Translations under genes and position numbers: made by a program
NCBI GenBank assembly: GCA_023091665.1
Contig: JALJCQ010000017.1
Span: 930,001-994,000 of the forward strand
Source of the DNA: Pythium myriotylum
Taxonomy: Eukaryota; Oomycota; Peronosporomycetes; Pythiales; Pythiaceae
Length of the DNA: 64,000 bases
Direction: 5' to 3'
The notes under the pieces: generated by a model
The model's input: the letters and a program-made list of their open reading frames with translations, nothing else
Told to the model about the DNA's origin: nothing
Database searches by the model: none
In this document: in pieces, positions 28,155 through 38,251 of the stretch
Layout: every line of letters starts with the position of its first letter
How positions within the stretch are numbered: the first letter of the stretch is position 1

Positions 28155-30152
28155 TCAACGACCGGGTGGGACATCGCAGATCAAGCGGCTTTTGACCCGC
28201 GGTGACAGTGGCACAGCACCGGAACACACCGGCGTTTCGTATGCGGTGAGCATAAAGTCTGGCCCGGCAATATCGGCGACCCAGTCTGGAACTACCGACA
28301 GGTTGGTTTCAGCTAAGTGAAACACGCCACAGGTCGCCGCCTGCCTCCACAATGAGTCAGGCAATGCTGTGAGCAGTGGATTGGCCAAAAGGAACAGCAT
28401 TTGCAGGTGGACCGGAGAATCCTCGAGCCAGTTGGTTGGGATCGACGTGATGTTGTTGGCGAAAAGTGAGACTGTCATGAGCACAGGAATGTGGTACAGC
28501 ACATCAGGGAGCGACGTGAGCCCACACGCGACGCACACGACAGTGAGTACAGCTCGCCAGTTGTCTCCCGCAAAAGGCAGCACGCGAGAACCGTCGACGT
28601 TGTCGAGATGAATCCACTCGAGCGTTTCCGCAAGGGGCTCTGTCCCGATGAGTCCAAGTGGATCGTCCCCGAGCTCGACTCCATACAATTGGACTGTGCG
28701 AAGCTCAGAGAAGAACTCGCCACTGAGGTTTGCTTCGATTCCCCATCTCACTAAATTTGCATCTCCAATGATGAGGGAAGTTAGTCTTGGGAAGTCGTGG
28801 ATCACGCTGGGCTTCTCCAGTCCAGGGCAGCTGAAGAAATGCAGCTCGGAGAGCGTTGACTCTTCGAATTGTGAGAGAGCAAGCTCGAGCTCGGATTTGT
28901 TTCCGGTGATTCCAAGAGCCGTGCAGTTGATCACGCGACCGAGACAAGCTTCCTTCGTCGAAAACCACGGGTGCACTCGATGCATGCACAGTACAGGACT
29001 TTGGCGTGATGAATCGACCGAGATCACATCGTTGGCAGCCATTGACACTATCAATACGCCTACGCCGTAAAGTGGGAGTAGCAGATGTGCCAGACGGATC
29101 AGACGTGCATGATGACAATTCTGGTAGTTCCTTACCGGGTGCTCTTTGCGCACCCACGCCTCTTTTATCTTTTGCTGTGTTTTATGCGGTGTTGAAGCCT
29201 GGTGGGGCATTCTGCGGAGAATATCGTAAAGCTCGACGAGGTTGGTGAGTGAGCTGCAAAACGGCAACACACTGAGAACGTAATTCTTCCACGACGTCAC
29301 AAGAACGCGCTCAATCTCCCGCGTCGAGTTGGTGAAGTTAAGCAAGTAATGCGTAACGTTTACTCGGTCCGCATAGATTTCCAGCACGGGAAGATACATC
29401 CAAATGGGCAGCATGGACCCCCAAACAAAATCCAGCACCAAATCCGACACAAGGCAGGCGGCACGCTGCTTGATGAGGTCTGTTTTGAAGACGGCGCAGA
29501 AGAACAAGGCTGAGACGCCGTTCAAGAGGATGACAGCCGCGAAGGTGACGTTGAGAGGGACGTTGCTGATGCTCTGACTGGCCGAGTCGGCGGAGGCTGT
29601 TTGTCCCCCAATCTCGATAATCTCTTCGAGTAGAAGACGAATGTCGAAATGAGGTCCACGCACGCTGACGGCGTGGCGTACATCGAGAACGTAGCTAGCT
29701 GTTCTATGAAGTGCCGTAGTCACGACGTTGCAACCTCGGTGTTTGCTGCCGGCTGTGAGACCTTGAACTCTTGGTTTCGTTTTTCGCTTTCTTACGGGCA
29801 TCCATAGCATTCTCGCGATCACAATACCGAAGCACGCGCAGAGCACCCCATAGCCGAGTGCGAGTCGCTTGCTATTCTTCATGAGGAACGCGTTGCCGTC
29901 CTGGTAGAGAAAGTAGATGCGGAAGAGCCAAAGGAGCGATCCGTTCTGCTCGTTCTGCGAGTACACCACAGCAAGAACTCCGAGAAGCACGCCGTTAAAG
30001 ACCGCGAAAAACACGAGCGCGCCCCAGACAAGCACGCAAGCGATCCGCGAGAGAACGAGGGGTTCATCGATGAGTGTGACGCGGCGAGCCGCTGGTTGTG
30101 CTGACTCTGGTGATCTATGTGCCAAGCTCGCCGGCTCGATCTTGGCGACCAT
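28155..30152 (-). CDS. LRR membrane protein family member C (intact)
   Basis: This 665-residue protein starts at ATG 30152; an upstream TTG extension has no ATG. Two membrane helices lie near residues 35-60 (VLVWGALVFFAVFNGVLLGV) and 95-115 (LGYGVLCACFGIVIARMLW). A middle membrane region follows (LNVTFAAVILLNGVSALFF; DFVWGSMLPIWMYLPVLEIY; NYVLSVLPFCSSLTNLVELY) and a further helix (LLLPLYGVGVLIVSMAA). After the motif HPWFSTKEACLGRVINC comes a C-terminal LRR-like ectodomain (LRTVQLYGVELGDDPLGLIG, VLTVVCVACGLTSLPDVL, MLFLLANPLLTALPDSLW). The plan suggests a multi-pass surface protein with an LRR sensor domain; ligand and role unknown. It is the only unbroken one of four copies here, and is divergent from TRM5 across 256 bp. 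Confidence 0.75.
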   Translation of the reverse strand: MVAKIEPASLAHRSPESAQPAARRVTLIDEPLVLSRIACVLVWGALVFFAVFNGVLLGVLAVVYSQNEQNGSLLWLFRIYFLYQDGNAFLMKNSKRLALGYGVLCACFGIVIARMLWMPVRKRKTKPRVQGLTAGSKHRGCNVVTTALHRTASYVLDVRHAVSVRGPHFDIRLLLEEIIEIGGQTASADSASQSISNVPLNVTFAAVILLNGVSALFFCAVFKTDLIKQRAACLVSDLVLDFVWGSMLPIWMYLPVLEIYADRVNVTHYLLNFTNSTREIERVLVTSWKNYVLSVLPFCSSLTNLVELYDILRRMPHQASTPHKTQQKIKEAWVRKEHPVRNYQNCHHARLIRLAHLLLPLYGVGVLIVSMAANDVISVDSSRQSPVLCMHRVHPWFSTKEACLGRVINCTALGITGNKSELELALSQFEESTLSELHFFSCPGLEKPSVIHDFPRLTSLIIGDANLVRWGIEANLSGEFFSELRTVQLYGVELGDDPLGLIGTEPLAETLEWIHLDNVDGSRVLPFAGDNWRAVLTVVCVACGLTSLPDVLYHIPVLMTVSLFANNITSIPTNWLEDSPVHLQMLFLLANPLLTALPDSLWRQAATCGVFHLAETNLSVVPDWVADIAGPDFMLTAYETPVCSGAVPLSPRVKSRLICDVPPGR

Positions 30153-30322
30153 GTCCGCGGCTGCCGAGAAACTCGAGTGGAACAATTCGTCTTCCCTTGG
30201 CCTATTTTTGTTGTTGCCCCCAAACTGCCATTGGCACTACGGGTTGGCTAGTGGAAAGCTGTCGATGAGATCTGTCGGTCACACGATCGAGGACATTTTG
30301 AACATGGCTACATGCCTTGTCC

Positions 30323-30361
30323 AACGTGGTCCACCTCTTTCACTCCTGTAACGTGGTCCAC
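30323..30361. repeat. Direct repeat in the LRR-C/TRM5 divergent promoter
   Basis: AACGTGGTCCAC occurs at 30323-30334 and again at 30350-30361, 27 bp apart, in the 256-bp gap between the two divergent genes. It could be a paired regulator site or chance. Confidence 0.35.
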
Positions 30362-30408
30362 TCCACCCATCCGAGTGACCCAATAGCGGAGACCGTGACC
30401 AGAAAGCG

Positions 30409-31716
30409 ATGGCGTCGAGCGTCGTGCTGGACAAGAGCCTCTTCCGCACGACGCTGCGCGTCGTGGGCGTGCGCGTCGAGGCCAAGAAGATCGGCCAGGT
30501 CGTCAAGGCGCTCCACGGCCACCTGCTCAACCGCCCGCGGCTTCGCAACGTCGTGCCCGACCCGACGCAGCCCGACCCGTGGCACAATGCGGCCTCCAAG
30601 ATTGTCTTGCTCAATGAAAAAGTCACGAGCAAGGAGACGCTGCAGCCGCTCGCACCCGAACTCGTCGACTTTCTCAAGAAAGAGAGTCTCGACTTTGTGG
30701 ACCACACGCTCGAGCTCGACTATTCGTACTTCCCCGTGGACCACGTGCTGGCCAAGATCCTGCCTGAAGGACTCGACATCCCGTCGTCTTTTGAAAGCGT
30801 GGGCCACATTGCGCACCTGAACCTGCGCGATGGCCACCTGCCGTACAAGCACATCATCGGCCAAGTGATCCTCGACAAGAATGCCTCGATCCGCACAGTC
30901 GTCAACAAGACCGAGACCATCGAGACCAAGTTCCGCACGTTCCCCATGGAGGTCATCGCTGGCGAAGACGACCTCAACGTCGAACTCCACGAAAGCAAAG
31001 CCCGCTTCCGCTTCAACTACGCCGAGGTCTACTGGAACTCACGGCTCCAGCAAGAGCACCTGCGCATGATCAAGTCCATGAAGGAGTCGGACGTGATTTG
31101 CGATATGATGTGCGGTATCGGCCCGTTCGCGATCCCGCTCGCCCTGCGCGGCTGCAAGGTCTTTGCAAACGATCTCAACCCACTAAGCTATCACTACCTT
31201 GTCGAGAACATTAAGCTCAACAAGGTCGAAGGCAAGATCGAGGCTTTCAACCTCGACGGTCGCGAGTTTGTCGAGAAACTCGCGAGTGAGAAGAAACAGT
31301 TCACACAGGTGTTGATGAACCTCCCGGCGATCGCACTCGAGTTTTTGGACGTGTTTGTCGGCCGCTTCGACTATTGGCAGGGCGAGCTTCCATGGATTCA
31401 CTGCTACTGCTTCTCGAACGCTGAGGATTTCGAGAAGGACGTTCAAGAGGTAGGAATGATTCTTTAGGTGGCATGGTGTCGTGCAGTTGTCTGATCATTA
31501 TCGGTGTTTTTTTTTTTTTTCCAGCGCGCTGAGGCCGTCTTGGGCGGCAAACTTGATCCGAAGCGGCTCAAGTTCCACCAGGTTCGCGACGTCGCGCCCA
31601 AGAAAGTGATGATGTGCATCTCGTTTCAGCTTCCCGAGTCGATTGCATACACTGATGCGCGCCACGACAGCAAGCGTCGCAAAGTTGATGAGGCTACTGA
31701 AGACACATCGGCTTGA
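30409..31716 (+). CDS. TRM5: tRNA (guanine-37-N1)-methyltransferase Trm5
   Basis: Spliced as join(30409..31449, 31525..31716). The 75-nt intron runs from GTAGGA to a T-rich tract and CCAG. The product is 410 residues. Trm5 makes m1G37 next to the anticodon, using S-adenosylmethionine, to prevent +1 frameshifting; it works in cytosol/nucleus and mitochondria. Visible features: the N-terminal Trm5 domain with GHIAHLNLRDGHLPYKHIIG, the RFNYAEVYWNSRLQQEH block, the SAM-binding DMMCGIGPFAIPLA (about residue 230), VFANDLNPLSYHYLVENIKLN, and the catalytic NLP (about residue 303). Exon 2 supplies the conserved [20 protein letters not shown]. That last exon, with its splice acceptor, is duplicated 3.2 kb downstream (34733-34926). 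Confidence 0.93.
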
Positions 31717-33525
31717 CAGAGGTTACTGGAGGTGTGATTGGATCTAATAGATTTGTACTTGCTACATCAAAGGATGACTGGCCATTCGTGAACGAATCAC
31801 TCCGAGGAGACTGAGCGTTACATGCGCTTGCGAGTTCTTGAGAACAAGTTTTGCCATGGAAATGCTTGCCGCTCCAGTGCAAGTGACAGAACTCAATCAA
31901 CTCCCAACGCGTTACTTTCCAAGATTTGCATGAAATCCATGAAGCTGGCAGCAAACTATCCTCCAATCTGCAGCTCCGCTTGGGTACAAAATGTGGCGTG
32001 TTGGTAGCAAAGAACAAGATCGCATCACTGTTTCACGCAGGAAGTCGTCTCCTTTCCCTCGACCTCTTCTGCAGACTGAGATACTAGAGTCGCTCTGGCT
32101 GCATGACATGGCCTCTACGAATCCCTCTAGCACTTTTGAATGGGATTTTGACATCACTTGTGGCTAAATCTTCGCTGTGCCGTTCAAAATGGTTTGATCC
32201 GGCTCCATCGCGATCGAACCATCTCCATCAAGTTGTGATCGGCAGGCTTGAGGGATGTGCATTGGAGATTCGCGGTGTCTGTTTGCAGTGTAAAGATGTA
32301 GATCTGTTGTGCAACTGAACCAAGGCGGGTAAGCAATCCCCACAGACCATGATGACGACGCCCACCCACACACGTGAGAGACACTGCGGGAAACGAACAG
32401 AAAGGCTTGTTTCCGGAAGAAGCATTGCTGTGTGGGAAGATTCGTCCCTCATGATCCTAGGCGTTCTGGAACTATGATGATGCTTCGTTAGGATGTTCAA
32501 GTTTGCGTGGAGGGAGCCCTGCTCTCACGACGCATATAGGGCGGGTTGGTCGCGCCCTGACACATCTGCACCACTGGACACCACGTATAGAATTGAGACA
32601 CAGATCGCAGATGGCAAATAGCAGCTCTACAATTGGGCGTGCAAGTCATGTCCACGTAGTAAGTCAATGTCGAATCGTCCCGTAAAGAAGCCTTCCTTGC
32701 TGGATTGAATCTCGAGAGAGGTTTTTCAGGATGTGGTCGTTCAGAACGTATGACCGAAACCTCTTCGTCCAAATTCTGATCGAAGAGAACACTACCGTGT
32801 TTAACTCAATCAACGATATCTTGGCGAGCATATAGAATACAGCGGGAACAGAAGTCGAACGCAGAATGTCTAGCGGTGATGCTTTTGACATTCATCTTAG
32901 AACAATTAAGAGACCCTGTCCTACGAAGATGGGAATCTTGAGGATACACCTCCACAAAGCTCCCTCCCCTCTGGACAAAGAAAGCCTGTTTCTATTTGCA
33001 TGGATACTGAATCCCACCTGAAGCCATAATATTAAGTAATCGCAACAGCAGCTGCGGGAGCTCCGTGTCTACTTTGATTGGGTCATCGCGTAGGAGTCAT
33101 TCAATTGCATATGGTGGCGATATTTTCTGTTCTCGCCCAGATTGCGGCAATGCGATGCTAATAAAGGCCAGATGCACGGGCAAGTTTCCCACTACACCGC
33201 AGCAGCTCGTCTCCAAAATTGTTCGAGTTTACCACCCCGTTGCACTGGCGCTCTGTATCCTGATTCACATTGACACGACTATCTAATTATGGCCACAAGG
33301 CAGCAGCATGGGCGGTACCAGTCATCAATTCAGTCTAGCGTACTGGCTCTGATTCGCAAATTTGTGGCAGCAGCTGGATTGTATTGAGACCTCGAATGCC
33401 ACAACAATCACTCACTCAGAAGCGGACACTTCGACACGGCGGGCAAAGTGCCACGCTACCCGAGAGCACTTTTCAACTTGCAAGCCAAGTATCAGCCCTT
33501 CCCACTCACGTGACGCCCGTGGGAG
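31717..33525. other. Intergenic inside duplication copy 1
   Basis: This 1.8-kb stretch has short open frames only, none preserved in copy 2. The last 60 bp before 33526 are almost identical in both copies and include CACGTG at about 33507-33512, so they probably form the leader/promoter of the bZIP-like gene. Confidence 0.45.
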
Positions 33526-33867
33526 ATGCCGAGCGACACGGAAGAGCTCGAGTACATCACCGTTGACTCGGTGCAATGGTCATCTGGACATAGACGCCCA
33601 CGCATGAGCCTTGACGAAAGGCGCGCGAAGCATCGCGTGATTCAGCGCAGGTTCTTGATCCGCAAGCGTGAACAAATTCAAGAGATGCATGCTTCTGTAC
33701 GTCAACTCTCGCTTCAACTCAAGCTCTTGCAAGCCATCAAGGAAGCTACAACGCTCGCCGAGGAGAATTTATCCATTCTATGGATCCAGAGCCCACTCGT
33801 CCCCCCCGAAATCGATGTGCCGTCTGAAGGCATGTTTGTGGCCGCGAGTAGTGACGCGCGGACCTAG
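33526..33867 (+). CDS. Small bZIP-like protein, copy 1
   Basis: This 113-residue protein starts at ATG 33526 (MPSDTEELEYITV). Residues about 28-50 form a basic region, RRAKHRVIQRRFLIRKREQI, followed by a helix with heptad-spaced Leu/Val (VRQLSLQLKLLQAIKEATTL). Aligned to typical oomycete bZIPs (RREQCRINQARYRKRQ), the layout fits, but the otherwise near-invariant Asn is Ile here (HRVIQRR). The zipper is short. The C-terminus is unstructured and Pro-rich. It may be a transcription factor with altered DNA preference, or a dimer partner that binds DNA poorly; this is inference. The paralogue at 36834-37208 keeps the same residues. Confidence 0.6.
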   Translation: MPSDTEELEYITVDSVQWSSGHRRPRMSLDERRAKHRVIQRRFLIRKREQIQEMHASVRQLSLQLKLLQAIKEATTLAEENLSILWIQSPLVPPEIDVPSEGMFVAASSDART

Positions 33868-34732
33868 TCGTTTGGTTCAATGTTTGCGTACGTGTTTTAG
33901 TTCGTGAGGACGAAGGCTTTGTGCACAGTTGTTCGACTCAATGTTCAAGTTCGCGGTTTTGTTCTAACCAAGTAAGTCTGAGAGATCGTCGATGGCAGCG
34001 ATCTCAAACGTCGTGTAGCAGATATTCACTTCAGCGTGTCAACACTGCAGTTTGTTACCAATGATGCCAAGCAACGCATTCAATGGGGCAACGTGATAAC
34101 CTTCTCATGGAATAACTATGATGGAACTGAAAGAGTCGCGTAGCTGAGTCTCGCTCGGCAACTCCAGAGGGATCAAGACCAGTTATCCGATGAGCGCCCG
34201 AGTCTTAGTCAGAACTTGCCAGGATAAGTTCTTACTCTTTCTTGGAGTGAATTATACTGAGTGGTGTTGAGTTGGGTTGAGATCTCGTTCGTGACTTGAA
34301 CAGTGACGCCATGAACAAATGGCTTCCGAGCGATATGACCATGATGATACTGCAGTTTGGGGGTCTATCTGAGTAGCGTCGACTTGCTCGTCAGAGTGGT
34401 TACTCACTTGCCAATCACCTCCTGCCAATTGCAAGCCAACCATGTCCGGTATTTCCCCAAGCTCGAACACCAAGGTTCTTTTCGTCCCCGACGATAAACA
34501 CAAATAAACTCATGTGCTTCACCCGGCAAGCACACCCGTGTCCCAATAATTTCATGTGCAGTTGTTGACCGTAATCCAATTGTGGATTGGCCTGGATTGA
34601 GGCCCACATAAATGTGGTATTGTTTTTCACATAACCCTGGGTTCAAGGGGTAGAGATGAATATTTGGGTGATAAATCTTTGGGTGGTAAGGTGTCGTGTA
34701 GTCCTCTAATCAGTGTCATGTATGTTTTCCAG
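33868..34732. other. Intergenic between the two duplication copies
   Basis: To about 34277 this is still duplicated sequence (matched at 37209-38057). From about 34278 to 34686 it is unique, with no gene recognised. Confidence 0.4.
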
Positions 34733-34926
34733 CAAGCCGAGGCCGTCTTGGGCGGCAAACTTGATCCGAAGCGGCTCAAGTTCCACCAGGTTCGCGACGT
34801 CGCGCCCAAGAAAGTGATGATGTGCATCTCGTTTCAGCTTCCCGAGTCGTGATCGCATTCACCGATGCGCGCCACAACAGCAAGCATCGCAAAGTTGATG
34901 AGGCCACTGAAGACGCATCGGCTTGA
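34733..34926 (+). pseudogene. Duplicated TRM5 terminal exon
   Basis: A splice acceptor (TATGTTTTCCAG) precedes a copy of TRM5 exon 2: [20 protein letters not shown] and [18 protein letters not shown] are identical to the functional exon. A two-base change right after PES creates a TGA, so only the non-conserved tail of about 24 residues would be lost. It therefore could act as an alternative last exon if spliced from 31449, or may simply be a relic. Confidence 0.75.
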
Positions 34927-36833
34927 CTTAGGTTATTCGGGGTGCAATTGGATCTAATCCAAGAGCAAATCATTTGGTCTCAATTTATCTGAAGATCAAG
35001 ACGGCAAGACTTGCTGTATCGTGAGCATCGAGTTTCGCCTTTGGAGCGTTTGCTACTGCAAGCCAAGTGAGAGTCTCATCCACAACACCGTGTGTGTTCC
35101 TTCCAACATGTGCAGCAAATCCTTGAAGTCAACAGCGAACCACCCACCAAAACCCCCCAATCCGCAAATCTGCTTCGAGGGGCGAAGAGTCGCTCGTCAG
35201 TGGTGTGCAACAGGACCAAATTACTCCTTGAGGACTGAACAGTCAGAGCCAGCGTCGTGGTGGGGGTCATCACCTTTGCTTGACCCTCTCTACACACTGA
35301 GATCCCAGTCTCGATCTGGATGTATGAAATGAACTCTGCAGGTATCGACATGACCTCTACGAATCTCTCTAGCATATCTGGCTAGGACTCGTAAGTTCCC
35401 CTTCCGGCTATATGCTTGTATTGCCGTGCTTTATTGCTTGCTCTGGCTCAATCGGGGTCTAGCGTATTCATCAGCTAGAGACCAGTTGGCCAGATTCGAG
35501 GGACATGCACACTGTAGCTATCCTACCCTGTGTTTGCGGTGTAAGGATGCGCAAGGACATTGGCAGGGTTTACGAGTGCAGTTGAACCAGGGCGGGAAAG
35601 CAATACTCTATTGGTCATGGTGACGAATGTACAAACGTGAGAAACGCTGCGGGAACTGAACAGTAAGGCTTCTTCCCACCTGATGATGATGCCACATTAG
35701 AATGTTCCAGTTCGCGTCGAAACAGCCTTGCTCTGTTGAGACGTATTGGGAGCGGTTTTGATCATCTATTCCATCTTCTTTTGACGACATGTCACTGGAA
35801 AACTTTGCTGACGTCATTAGACAGAGTGCAGATGGCGAAAAGCTGAACAGATTTGTCATGTACAATTCTCAACGCGACGGAACGAATTGACGCAGTGTCC
35901 TACCGTAAAGAAGCTGGGTTGTTTCTCGGGAGAGGGTTCTTTGATGATTTCTGGAAGTGGTCGTCGAGATGGGCATAAACGTACCCCTTCGTTCAAATGA
36001 TGATTGAGAACACGCGCACGTTGTGGGATCAGAATTCTCCTTACCATGTGTTGAACGGCGACTGTCCATAAAATATTTCAGGTGGAGCTTGCAAGAGAGA
36101 GGAGCCATCTTTTTTCTTTTGAAGTTGGAGTCTATTGTGCTACAACTGAGTGAACAACGATAGTGAGAGGAACCATCGCTGACATCAATTTGAGGAAATA
36201 TAATCCAGAGGCTGCTGTCCAACGCAGTGCAAGATTCTTGATGGGACAGTTTAAGTTCTCCCAACAATACTTTACCACGACTCTGGAGAGAGAAAGAGCG
36301 TATTTCTGCTAGTGATGATAGTGGAACCCCCATTCCATGATACTTTTAGATAATCGTCACCGCAGCTGCAAGAACTCCTTGTCAACTCCGGTTGTGTCAT
36401 CATGGCCCATCCTGTCTCTGCAGAAGTCATTCGATTGCATAGTATGTAAAGTTTGGTGGCGGGCTAAATATTGCGATGGCCATCTCTCCCGCTGTCCAAG
36501 CAGCTGCATCTCCAATTTGTTCGAATAAGTCCCCCTTGTCCCGGCGCCCTGTATCCGGGTTAGTATCGGCACGACTACCCAATCATGGTCACAAGGTAGG
36601 GGCATGGGTGGTGCCAGTCAACAACTCGGTCCGGCGAGCTGGCTCTGACACGCAAATTTGTGGCCGCAGCTGTGCAAGACTGAGACCTGGTATGGCCCGG
36701 CGACCAGACAATGAGAAAGGGACATTTCGAAACCACGGGCACAATGCCATGCTTCTGAACACGCTTCCCGAAAACACTTCTCAACTTGCAAGCCAAGTAT
36801 CAGCCCTTCCCACTCACGTGACGCCCGTGGGAG
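34927..36833. other. Intergenic inside duplication copy 2
   Basis: Parallel to 31717-33525, with no gene recognised. The last 60 bp before 36834 match those before 33526 (TTGCAAGCCAAGTATCAGCC..., CACGTG), so the leader was kept. Confidence 0.45.
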
Positions 36834-37208
36834 ATGTCGAGCGACTCGGAAGAGCTTGAGTACATCACTGTTGGCTCTGTAAAATGGTCATCTGGCCACA
36901 AACGTTCCCGCATGAGCCTTGAGGAAAGGCGCGCGAAGCATCGCGTGATTCAGCGCAGGTTCATGGTCCGCAAGCGAGAAAGACTTCAAGAGCTGCGTGC
37001 TTCTGTGCGCCAGCTCTCACTTCAACTCAAACTTTTGCAAGCGATCAAAGAAGCCGCAACGCTCGCCGAGGAGAATTTGTCGATTCTTTGGATCCAAGAC
37101 CCGCTCGTCGCCCCCGAAATCGAGGTGCCTTCTGAAGACGCGTTTGTGGGCGTTGGCGGTGCCACACCGACCCAATCGTTTGGGTCAATGTTTGAGTACG
37201 TGTTTTAG
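36834..37208 (+). CDS. Small bZIP-like protein, copy 2
   Basis: This 124-residue paralogue of 33526-33867 starts at ATG 36834 (MSSDSEELEYITV). The basic region RRAKHRVIQRRFMVRKRERL and the helix VRQLSLQLKLLQAIKEAATL are preserved, including the Ile in place of the usual bZIP Asn. Changes relative to copy 1 are mostly conservative (Lys/Arg, Asp/Glu), and the tail is longer (TQSFGSMFEYVF). The pattern of conservative change suggests both copies are under selection. DNA binding is unproven. Confidence 0.6.
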   Translation: MSSDSEELEYITVGSVKWSSGHKRSRMSLEERRAKHRVIQRRFMVRKRERLQELRASVRQLSLQLKLLQAIKEAATLAEENLSILWIQDPLVAPEIEVPSEDAFVGVGGATPTQSFGSMFEYVF

Positions 37209-38251
37209 TTCGTGAGGAAGAAGACCGTGTGGACGGTTGTTCAGCTCAGTGTTCAAGTGCGTCATTTCGTTCCAACCAGAGTAATGTGAGAGATCGCCGA
37301 TGGCAGTGGTCTAGTCCGGTATCAAACGTCGTGGAACAATGCATCATGTCAGCGTTATAGATTTTAGTATAAGCGACGCTGAAGTTTATCAACGGCGATT
37401 GCACATGACTTCACATTTTTCATCCGATTGCGAAGAAGCTCCAGACATAGACCATGGTAGGGACTCATTTTTCTGTTCCGTCCAAGAAACCCTGCAAGGA
37501 GATTCTCCTTGTTCACTTGAAGAAGGTTGAACTTGATTCTCACACGTCGCAGATGCTGACCACACTTCTGAGTGATAACCTTTGAAATATGATAAAATGG
37601 GAACCGAGGGCTTCGTCAGAATGGTGAAACCCTCCATAATTGGATAACCAGCCTCCCATCTCCGATCGAGGAAGATGCGGACACCACAATGCAGACGCCA
37701 GCAGTCTCCACAGGTCCAAGGACGCGCGACTGTGCGGAATGGAGCGGTTGTGGCAAAATTTCGTCATGCGAGTCAGATGTCCGAATTTATCGAGTCAGAT
37801 CGTCAACGAGAGTTGCAGACTTCGAGTTGCACGGACTAAAGTCGAAAGAGCTCACCCTTGTGATGAGCGCGACGGTAATTCGGTGGTGATTGTGTGGAGT
37901 TGCGGGTACCTTATCCTGTAATGATGACACCGGTCGAGTCGCGTAGCTGAGCAGCGCCCGGCAGCTTCAAAGGGAACAAGACCAGTTAACTGATGAGCGC
38001 CTGGTTCTCTGTCAAAGCTGGCCGGTTTTGGTTCATGTCGAGTGGTGTTCAGTTGGACTTTACGGAAGTGGTGATGCAGACCAACACCTCGAAGTTGTAC
38101 GTGAATGGGGAAACGAAAGGTGACTTATTAGTGTGAAAAACCTGTTTGAGAGAGAAGTTACTCAGCTGTCAACCACGGGCAAATCAACGTAATGCGAAAG
38201 AGAATGACAAGATGTCAAGAAGGAAGGTGAATATATCGAGGCATGAGTAGT
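37209..38251. other. Intergenic, partly duplicated
   Basis: The first 130 bp and about 37925-38057 match the region after copy 1; the middle is an insertion without recognisable genes. It ends at the 3' side of the next LRR gene. Confidence 0.4.

Larger units (their letters stand above)
31470..34277. repeat. Segmental duplication, copy 1
   Basis: From the 3' part of the TRM5 intron, through its last exon and the bZIP-like gene at 33526, to about 34277, this segment is matched in order by 34687-38057. Strong matches are TRM5 exon 2, the region near 31880-31980, the whole bZIP-like gene with its leader, 33915-34010, and 34135-34277. Between them the copies have diverged, with insertions and deletions. 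Confidence 0.75.
34687..38057. repeat. Segmental duplication, copy 2
   Basis: Tandem copy of 31470-34277, about 560 bp longer because of insertions (mainly about 37330-37920). It begins within TRM5 intron sequence, so the parental break was inside the intron, and it includes a TRM5 terminal-exon copy and a second bZIP-like gene. Confidence 0.75.
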
